6,047 nucleotides of DNA from an uncultured Eubacterium sp. Its GTDB lineage: Bacteria; Bacillota; Clostridia; Lachnospirales; Lachnospiraceae. Within the stretch, counting starts at the first letter, position 1. Each line of letters starts with the position of its first letter. A model generated the notes under the pieces. It had not been told where the DNA came from. It was given only the letters and a program-made list of their open reading frames with translations, and did no database searches. Made by a program: the position numbers and the translations under genes. The stretch is taken from the NCBI GenBank assembly GCA_900545725.1, contig URAI01000123.1, positions 1-6,047 on the forward strand, given 5' to 3'. Shown here piece after piece: positions 1-4,807 of this stretch.

Positions 1-12
1 ATAATAAAAATA

Positions 13-41
13 TTGAAAAAACACGACATAGATGCTAAAAT
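13..41 (+). promoter_or_regulatory. Sigma-A-type promoter for the DUF4867 gene and probably the xylose operon
   Basis: A TTGAAA -35 box (13-18) and a TAAAAT -10 box (36-41) are separated by exactly 17 bp, which is the housekeeping sigma-A arrangement. Transcription would start near 48, giving a leader of about 90 nt before the first gene. The spacer and -10 box are overlapped by one arm of a 17-bp inverted repeat (23-39), so a repressor bound there would block RNA polymerase. Both boxes and the spacing are visible directly; promoter activity and the start point are inferred. Confidence 0.65.
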
Positions 42-96
42 ATTAATAACTTTTATTAATAACTTTTATAAAAGGCTTGTTTAGTATTTATGTCGT
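23..96. promoter_or_regulatory. Imperfect 17-bp inverted repeat flanking the promoter, candidate operator pair
   Basis: The arm at 23-39 (ACGACATAGATGCTAAA) and the arm at 80-96 (TTTAGTATTTATGTCGT) are reverse complements at 15 of 17 positions. The two differences are transitions that would be G-U pairs in RNA. The left arm overlaps the promoter spacer and -10 box; the right arm lies about 30-50 bp downstream of the predicted start. With transcription starting near 48 only the right arm would be in the transcript, which favours a DNA operator pair over an RNA hairpin. The ROK-type XylR encoded downstream is the natural candidate ligand, but no known XylR consensus was matched. Confidence 0.5.
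41..69. repeat. Tandem 13-bp direct repeat (2.2 copies)
   Basis: ATTAATAACTTTT occurs perfectly at 42-54 and again at 55-67; period-13 identity runs from 41 to 69. It lies between the two arms of the 17-bp inverted repeat and around the predicted transcription start. The centre also contains the dyad TTATTAATAA (53-62). It could be part of a regulatory binding region or a simple slippage product in AT-rich DNA; the sequence does not decide this. Confidence 0.75.
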
Positions 97-138
97 ATTT
101 TATTTATGGAAGTATTAGAGATAAGGAAGGAGTGCATG

Positions 139-750
139 ATGCAGATTAAAAATGTAAATGATGCAGATTTTAAGGTATATGGAAGAGTCCTTGAGTCTGT
201 AGATACAAAAGGTATTGCTGAGGCTATGAAGAATACACCTGTTCCATCAGATGTTATATATGTTCCATCCGATAAAGAACTTGAATCAACCCCACTATAC
301 AATATAATGTCAGATAGTATATATGGAGGCATGCCAGTACAAATAGGATATTGCAATGGACATAATCAGAAACTTAACGGACTTGAGTATCATAGAAGTT
401 CTGAGATAGATATTGCAGTGACAGACCTTATTCTGCTGATAGGAAGACAGCAGGACATAGAACAGAATTATACATATGATACAGCTAAGGCAGAGGCCTT
501 TTTTGTACCGGCAGGCTGTGCAGTTGAACTGTATGCAACAACCCTTCATTATGCACCATGTGGCATAGAGGGCAGCGGCTTTAAGTGTGTTGTAGTGCTT
601 CCTAAAGGAACGAACTATGATGTTACACCGCTTACTGATAATGGTGAGGACAGATTGTTAGCTGCAACTAATAAATGGCTTATAGCACACAGTGAGGCTC
701 ATATTGAAGGAGCTTTTGTGGGACTTAAGGGTGAGAATATAAGTGTTTAA
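139..750 (+). CDS. DUF4867-family cupin-like protein, pentose-cluster associated
   Basis: This 203-residue protein matches, as I recognise it, the DUF4867 family of Firmicutes, whose biochemical function is not established. An in-frame ATG exists at 106, but the strong ribosome site AAGGAG at 127-132 sits 3 nt before ATG 136 and 6 nt before ATG 139, so 139 is preferred. Two stretches resemble cupin motifs. The first is YHRSSE, with His85 and Glu89, followed by a beta-rich segment ending LLIGR. The second is FFVPAG, with Pro124 and Gly126, followed by LHYAPC with His137. These could form a metal site in a small beta-barrel. There is no signal peptide or membrane segment, so it is cytosolic. 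It is the first gene after the promoter and lies 253 bp before a sugar isomerase. A role on a free sugar, such as mutarotation, is an inference from context. Family assignment is fairly firm; function is open. Confidence 0.8.
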   Translation: MQIKNVNDADFKVYGRVLESVDTKGIAEAMKNTPVPSDVIYVPSDKELESTPLYNIMSDSIYGGMPVQIGYCNGHNQKLNGLEYHRSSEIDIAVTDLILLIGRQQDIEQNYTYDTAKAEAFFVPAGCAVELYATTLHYAPCGIEGSGFKCVVVLPKGTNYDVTPLTDNGEDRLLAATNKWLIAHSEAHIEGAFVGLKGENISV

Positions 751-802
751 ATTATCATTTTCATTATGTCACAAACCGATAGGAGAATTTATTTTTAATA
801 AA

Positions 803-826
803 AAATGCCGTATTTATGCGGTTTTT
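803..826 (+). terminator. Weak hairpin plus T-run, possible intrinsic terminator or attenuator
   Basis: A short stem (GCCGTA at 807-812 with TGCGGT at 817-822, including G-U pairs, loop 813-816) is followed by TTTTT at 822-826 and preceded by an A-run. It lies 53 bp after the DUF4867 stop codon. The stem is short and the T-run overlaps its 3' arm, so termination would be partial at best. On the opposite strand the same hairpin is followed by six T residues. Readthrough into the isomerase gene would make this a point for setting the ratio of the two products. Confidence 0.4.
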
Positions 827-843
827 GGCGTTTTGCAAACGCC
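827..843. promoter_or_regulatory. Perfect 17-bp dyad, GGCGTTT-TGC-AAACGCC
   Basis: The 7-bp arms are perfectly complementary around a 3-nt centre. As RNA it would be a stable hairpin, but the following bases (TGATTATAAG) are not a T-run, so it is not a terminator on the + strand. As DNA it resembles a repressor operator. The half TGCAAACG also fits the left half of a catabolite (cre) site, while the right half does not. It directly abuts the weak terminator hairpin, and AATGCC (804-809) can alternatively pair with GGCGTT (827-832), which would break the terminator stem. Confidence 0.5.
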
Positions 844-860
844 TGATTATAAGTAAAAAG

Positions 861-868
861 AAAGGAGA
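861..868 (+). promoter_or_regulatory. Strong Shine-Dalgarno with no adjacent start codon, probably serving the isomerase gene
   Basis: AAAGGAGA is as good as any ribosome site in the window, yet no ATG, GTG or TTG lies at a suitable distance downstream; the next real gene begins at 1004. The isomerase start has no Shine-Dalgarno in its preceding 25 nt. The segment between them (869-995) is self-complementary at its ends. If it is folded away, GGAG (864-867) is followed by A868 plus AATAAAAT (996-1003), a 9-nt spacing to ATG. Confidence 0.5.
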
Positions 869-995
869 GGCCTGCCATTATAGAATTTTTTCACTGTGAA
901 TGTTTTGAGGCATAGATTTGATTGCCTTTATGGAATATATAATTATAAAAAGATATATGAATTAGTGAAAATGATGCTGGTATTTATGGCAGTCC
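869..995 (+). other. 127-nt self-complementary element inserted between ribosome site and isomerase start
   Basis: The ends pair: GGCCTGCCAT (869-878) with ATGGCAGTCC (986-995), 9 of 10 positions. A second helix follows: TTTTCACT (888-895) with AGTGAAAA (964-971), 8 of 8. Inside are two further hairpins, GAGGCA/TGCCTT (907-912 with 923-928) and ATATAT-type arms (935-940 with 953-958), giving a three-way junction. This could be a MITE-like palindromic insertion or a structured leader. No target-site duplication is visible. If it is deleted, the remaining leader is AAAGGAGAAATAAAATATG, a normal ribosome site and start, which supports insertion. Pairings were found by eye without energy calculation. 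Confidence 0.5.
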
Positions 996-1003
996 AATAA
1001 AAT

Positions 1004-2479
1004 ATGAAGAAGAATAATATACCGGAATTAAAATTAGGAATTGTATCAGTAAGCAGAGATTGTTTTCCAATGTCTTTATCAGAAACAAGAAGAAAAAGAG
1101 TAGTTGAAAGCTATAATAAGAAATATGGTAATATATATGAATGTCCAGTGTGTATAGAGAATGAAAAGGACATGCAGAGGGCATTAGAGGATGTTAATAA
1201 TGCAGGCTGTAATGCACTTGTAATATATCTTGGAAACTTTGGACCTGAATCAAGTGAAACACTTCTTGCAAAATATTTTAATGGTCCTGTAATGTTTGTC
1301 GCAGCGGCAGAAGAGACAGGAAATAATCTTGTACAGGGCAGAGGTGATGCATATTGTGGAATGCTTAATGCAAGCTATAATCTTAAACTTCGTAATATCA
1401 AAGCATATATACCTGAATATCCTGTAGGAACAGCAGATGAATGTGCAGATATGATACATGAATTTGAGCCGGTTGCAAAGACAATTATCGGTCTTAATAA
1501 TTTAAAAATTATAACATTTGGACCACGTCCACAGGATTTCCTTGCATGTAATGCACCAATCAAGCAGTTATATAATCTGGGCGTTGAGATTGAGGAAAAT
1601 TCAGAGCTTGACCTTTTTGAAAGCTATAATAACCATGCAGGCGATAAGAGAATACCGGATGTTGTAAAAGAGATGGAAGAAGAGCTTGGAACAGGTAATA
1701 AGAAGCCTGAGATACTTCCAAAGCTTGCACAGTATGAGCTTACACTTCTCGACTGGGCTGAGGCGCATAAGGGATCAAGACAATTTGTTGCAATAGCAGG
1801 AAAATGCTGGCCGGCATTCCAGACACAGTTTGGATTCGTGCCATGTTATGTCAATTCAAGACTTACAGCTAAGGGTATACCTGTATCATGTGAGGTTGAT
1901 ATATATGGTGCATTAAGTGAATACATTGGAACTGTTATAAGTGAGGATGTCGTAACACTTCTTGATATTAACAATTCAGTTCCACAAGACCTTTATAATG
2001 AAGATATCAAGGATAAGTTTAACTATACATTAAAGGATACATTTATGGGCTTCCATTGCGGTAATACAGCAGCGTGCAGACTTTCTTTCCATGAGATGAA
2101 GAATCAGATGATTATGGCACGTTCACTTCCTGAGGAAGTAACGAATGGAACACTCGAGGGAGATATTATTCCTGGAGATATTACATTTTTCAGGTTACAG
2201 ACTACAGCAGATGCAAAGCTTACAGCATATGTTGCACAGGGGGAAGTATTACCGGTTGCTACAAGATCATTTGGTGCAATAGGAATATTTGCAATCCCAC
2301 AGATGGGAAGATTCTACAGACATGTTCTTATTGAGAAGAATTTCCCTCATCACGGAGCAGTTGCATTTGGTCATTTCGGCAAGGCTTTATTTGAAGTATT
2401 TAAGTATCTTGGAGTAGAGGATATCGGATTTAACCAGCCGGCAGGAATGTTATATAAGACAGAGAATCCATTTGAATAA
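1004..2479 (+). CDS. L-fucose/L-arabinose isomerase-family protein, probable non-classical xylose isomerase
   Basis: This 491-residue cytosolic enzyme belongs to the fucose/arabinose isomerase superfamily and is expected to interconvert an aldose and a ketose using a divalent metal. An early segment reads LGIVSVSRDCFP (11-22); a CWPAFQ motif is at 268-273; SCEVD is at 295-299; a His-rich HHGAVAFGH is at 449-457. Glu297 and Asp321 are 24 residues apart, the same separation I recall for the metal ligands Glu337 and Asp361 of E. coli FucI; His450 is a candidate third ligand. It is about 100 residues shorter than E. coli FucI. Neighbouring xylulokinase, transaldolase and ROK regulator argue for xylose as substrate, as known for the related C. 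acetobutylicum enzyme. It is not homologous to classical XylA. ATG 1004 is the only reasonable start (an in-frame stop lies at 998-1000), yet it lacks an adjacent ribosome site. Arabinose or fucose activity cannot be excluded. Confidence 0.88.
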   Translation: MKKNNIPELKLGIVSVSRDCFPMSLSETRRKRVVESYNKKYGNIYECPVCIENEKDMQRALEDVNNAGCNALVIYLGNFGPESSETLLAKYFNGPVMFVAAAEETGNNLVQGRGDAYCGMLNASYNLKLRNIKAYIPEYPVGTADECADMIHEFEPVAKTIIGLNNLKIITFGPRPQDFLACNAPIKQLYNLGVEIEENSELDLFESYNNHAGDKRIPDVVKEMEEELGTGNKKPEILPKLAQYELTLLDWAEAHKGSRQFVAIAGKCWPAFQTQFGFVPCYVNSRLTAKGIPVSCEVDIYGALSEYIGTVISEDVVTLLDINNSVPQDLYNEDIKDKFNYTLKDTFMGFHCGNTAACRLSFHEMKNQMIMARSLPEEVTNGTLEGDIIPGDITFFRLQTTADAKLTAYVAQGEVLPVATRSFGAIGIFAIPQMGRFYRHVLIEKNFPHHGAVAFGHFGKALFEVFKYLGVEDIGFNQPAGMLYKTENPFE

Positions 2480-2492
2480 AGATTAACTGATT

Positions 2493-2526
2493 AATTTATT
2501 GTATTTTATGGCAAATAAATTATAAT
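2493..2526 (+). promoter_or_regulatory. Promoter candidate for xylulokinase with an overlapping dyad
   Basis: TTGTAT (2499-2504) and a perfect TATAAT (2521-2526) are 16 bp apart, with a predicted start near 2533 and a short leader to ATG 2560. An inverted repeat, AATTTATTG (2493-2501) with CAAATAAATT (2512-2521, one extra A), covers the -35 box and spacer and could be an operator. The region is very AT-rich, so chance matches are a real risk. No terminator was seen between the isomerase stop and this site, so readthrough is also likely. Confidence 0.45.
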
Positions 2527-2559
2527 TATCATAAATTATATAAAATGAAAGGATTACAT

Positions 2560-4047
2560 ATGTATTATATAGGAGTGGACCTTGGAACATCGTCAGTCAA
2601 GCTTCTTTTAATGGACGATGATGGAAATATTATAAATACAGTAACAAAGGAATATCCGATATATTTCCCAAAGCCGGGCTGGTCTGAACAGAATCCGGTC
2701 GACTGGTATGACAAGACAGCAGAGGGTATAAGAGAGCTGACCTGTGATATTAAGGCAGAAGATGTCGCAGGAATAAGCTTTGGTGGTCAGATGCATGGAC
2801 TTGTTGTGTTAGATAAGGATGATAATGTAATAAGACCGGCAATTCTTTGGAATGATGGAAGAACAACAAAAGAATGTGATTATCTTAACAATGTATATGG
2901 CAAAGACAAGCTTACAGCCAATACGGCTAATATTGCTTTTGCAGGTTTTACGGCACCTAAGATATTGTGGATTAAGGAAAATGAACCTGATAATTTTGCA
3001 AGGATATCAAAGATAATGCTTCCTAAGGATTATCTTGCATACAGGATGAGTGGCGAATTTGCAACGGATGTATCAGATGCATCAGGCATGCTGTTATTCA
3101 ATGTAAAAAGACGCTGCTGGTCTGATGAGATGATTAATGTATGCGGCATAAAAAAAGAACAGCTTGCCAATATATATGAGAGCTATGAATGTATCGGACA
3201 TCTGACGGAAACTGCGGCATGTGAGTTAGGACTTACCACCGCAGTTAAGGTTATTGCAGGAGCGGGAGATAATGCGGCAGCGGCAGTGGGAACAGGAACT
3301 GTTGGTGATGGAATGTGCAATATTTCGCTTGGAACGAGTGGAACGATATTTATAGCAAGTAAGACTTTTGGTGTGGATGAGAATAATGCACTTCATTCTT
3401 TTGCACATGCTGATGGATATTATCATCTTATGGGCTGTATGCTTAGTGCTGCCTCTTGTAATAAGTGGTGGCTTGATGATATAATAAAAGATAATGATTA
3501 TGAAAAGGAGCAGGCTGGTATATCACAACAATGTCTGGGTAATAATAATGTATTTTTCCTTCCATATCTTATGGGTGAGCGTTCACCACATAACAATCCG
3601 CTTGCGAGAGGGTCATTTATAGGAATGACGATGGATACTACACGATATGATATGACACAGGCTGTACTTGAGGGTGTTGCATTTGCAATCAGGGATTCAT
3701 TTGAGGTGGCTAAATCACTTGGAATTAAGATTGAACGTACCAAGATATGCGGCGGCGGTGCAAAGAGTCCGTTATGGAGAAAGATTATTGCCAATGTGCT
3801 TAATATTAAGGTGGATATACTTGAGAAAGAAGAAGGTCCGTCACTGGGGGCTGCGATGCTTGCGGCAGTAGGTACAGGAAGATACGAAAGCGTAGAACAG
3901 GCGGTAGACAGCCTTGTAAATGTGGTTGATACGATTGAACCAGATGAGGATATTGCTAAGAGATATGAAGTTAAGTATCAGCAGTTTAGAAAGATTTATC
4001 CTGCATTAGAGCCGGTATTTGACGATATTGCAGCTGGTAATGCATAA
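2560..4047 (+). CDS. xylB: Xylulokinase (FGGY carbohydrate kinase)
   Basis: This cytosolic kinase phosphorylates D-xylulose to D-xylulose 5-phosphate with ATP. The 495-residue protein is of typical XylB length. The N-terminal FGGY phosphate-binding motif GVDLGTSS is at residues 5-12, the xylulose-contacting GQMHG at 76-80, ILWNDGR follows near 95-101, the catalytic-base Asp237 lies in AGAGDN, GERSPH is at 339-344, and the C-terminal adenosine-site GGGAKSP begins at 398. An upstream in-frame ATG at 2545 is rejected as start because AAAGGA (2548-2553) is then 6 nt before ATG 2560, and the protein begins with the expected MYYIGVDLG. It sits 80 bp after the isomerase gene and 73 bp before transaldolase. 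The xylulokinase call rests on the GQMHG motif and the operon; other FGGY substrates are less likely. Confidence 0.93.
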   Translation: MYYIGVDLGTSSVKLLLMDDDGNIINTVTKEYPIYFPKPGWSEQNPVDWYDKTAEGIRELTCDIKAEDVAGISFGGQMHGLVVLDKDDNVIRPAILWNDGRTTKECDYLNNVYGKDKLTANTANIAFAGFTAPKILWIKENEPDNFARISKIMLPKDYLAYRMSGEFATDVSDASGMLLFNVKRRCWSDEMINVCGIKKEQLANIYESYECIGHLTETAACELGLTTAVKVIAGAGDNAAAAVGTGTVGDGMCNISLGTSGTIFIASKTFGVDENNALHSFAHADGYYHLMGCMLSAASCNKWWLDDIIKDNDYEKEQAGISQQCLGNNNVFFLPYLMGERSPHNNPLARGSFIGMTMDTTRYDMTQAVLEGVAFAIRDSFEVAKSLGIKIERTKICGGGAKSPLWRKIIANVLNIKVDILEKEEGPSLGAAMLAAVGTGRYESVEQAVDSLVNVVDTIEPDEDIAKRYEVKYQQFRKIYPALEPVFDDIAAGNA

Positions 4048-4120
4048 GCGCAGCTTTAATAATCGGATGAATATATAGATATATTGCTAATAAAATATAA
4101 AAAGGAGTGTAATACGGAGT
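4048..4120 (+). promoter_or_regulatory. xylB-tal gap with AT dyad and two imperfectly spaced ribosome sites
   Basis: AATATAT (4070-4076) and ATATATT (4079-4085) form a perfect dyad around AG, of uncertain meaning in AT-rich DNA. Two Shine-Dalgarno-like stretches precede the transaldolase ATG at 4121: AAAGGAG (4101-4107), 13 nt away, and GGAG (4116-4119), only 1 nt away. The start itself is secure from protein similarity. No convincing promoter or terminator was seen, so transaldolase is probably cotranscribed with xylulokinase. Confidence 0.4.
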
Positions 4121-4774
4121 ATGAAATTTTTTATAGACACAGCTAATGTAGAAGATATCAAGAAAGCTAATGACATGGGGGTTATATGTGGTGTAACAAC
4201 TAATCCATCTCTTATAGCTAAAGAAGGAAGAGATTTTAAGGAAGTAATTAAAGAGATTACACAGATTGTTGACGGACCAATAAGCGGTGAGGTTAAGGCT
4301 ACAACGGTTGATGCTGCCGGTATGATAGAAGAAGGAAGACAGATTGCTGCAATTCATCCTAACATGGTAGTTAAGATTCCAATGACTGTTGAAGGACTTA
4401 AGGCGACTAAGGTGTTGTCATCAGAAGGAATTAAGGTTAATGTTACATTAATATTTACAGCTAACCAGGCACTTCTTGCTGCAAGAGCAGGTGCAGCATA
4501 TGTATCGCCATTTCTTGGAAGATTAGATGATATATCACAGCCTGGCATTGAACTTATTAATACAATTGTTGATATGTTCAGTAATTATGATATACAGACG
4601 GAAATTATATGTGCAAGCATAAGAAATCCAATACATATTACAGATTGTGCATTAGCAGGAGCAGACATTGCAACCGTGCCTTATAAGGTAATAGAGCAGA
4701 TGGTACACCATCCATTGACAGATGCCGGTATTGAGAAGTTCCAGAAGGATTATAAGGCAGTATTTGGAGAATAA
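4121..4774 (+). CDS. tal: Transaldolase, small TalC/fructose-6-phosphate aldolase-like class
   Basis: This 217-residue cytosolic enzyme transfers a dihydroxyacetone unit between sugar phosphates in the non-oxidative pentose phosphate pathway. The length is typical of the small class. It begins MKFFIDTA, has the TTNPS motif (26-30) and the Schiff-base lysine Lys85 in VVKIPMT. Two active-site positions discriminate between activities: Glu57 (in SGEVKA) and Phe131 (in SPFLGRL). E. coli fructose-6-phosphate aldolase FsaA has Gln59 and Tyr131 at these places, as I recall, whereas true transaldolases have Glu and Phe. Transaldolase is therefore preferred over aldolase. It lies between xylulokinase and the regulator gene, where it would help consume xylulose 5-phosphate. 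The class is also found in unrelated contexts, but the operon position is clear here. Confidence 0.92.
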   Translation: MKFFIDTANVEDIKKANDMGVICGVTTNPSLIAKEGRDFKEVIKEITQIVDGPISGEVKATTVDAAGMIEEGRQIAAIHPNMVVKIPMTVEGLKATKVLSSEGIKVNVTLIFTANQALLAARAGAAYVSPFLGRLDDISQPGIELINTIVDMFSNYDIQTEIICASIRNPIHITDCALAGADIATVPYKVIEQMVHHPLTDAGIEKFQKDYKAVFGE

Positions 4775-4807
4775 ATAAAAGTTTTAAGATAAGGACAGGA
4801 TTAATTA

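Noticed and set aside
834..847. Catabolite-repression (cre) site candidate TGCAAACGCCTGAT
   Set aside because: Only the left half TGCAAACG fits the consensus; the right half lacks the conserved CA end, and the sequence is better explained as the perfect dyad 827-843.
890..900. Short dyad TTCAC-T-GTGAA as an operator
   Set aside because: Arms are only 5 bp, the 1-nt centre cannot form an RNA hairpin, and 890-895 is already used in the longer pairing with 964-969. No regulator could be tied to it.
877..915. Twelve-residue leader peptide starting at ATT 877 after the ribosome site 861-868
   Set aside because: ATT is a very rare start codon, and the peptide (IIEFFHCECFEA) shows no run of regulatory codons or other recognisable pattern.
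922..949. Promoter TTGCCT-N16-TATAAA (or the TATAAT at 938-943) before the isomerase gene
   Set aside because: The -35 match is poor, the region is AT-rich, and it lies inside the self-complementary element. It would also leave the isomerase message without a ribosome site. Kept only as an alternative.
3498..3794. 98-codon open frame on the minus strand inside xylulokinase
   Set aside because: It is fully antisense to a well-supported gene, with no ribosome site or recognisable motif; it is typical of shadow frames. The same holds for the minus-strand frame at 3986-4357 and the other antisense frames.
3668..3871. 67-codon + strand frame inside xylulokinase
   Set aside because: It is an alternative frame of the kinase C-terminal region with no independent start signal; the kinase frame there carries conserved motifs.
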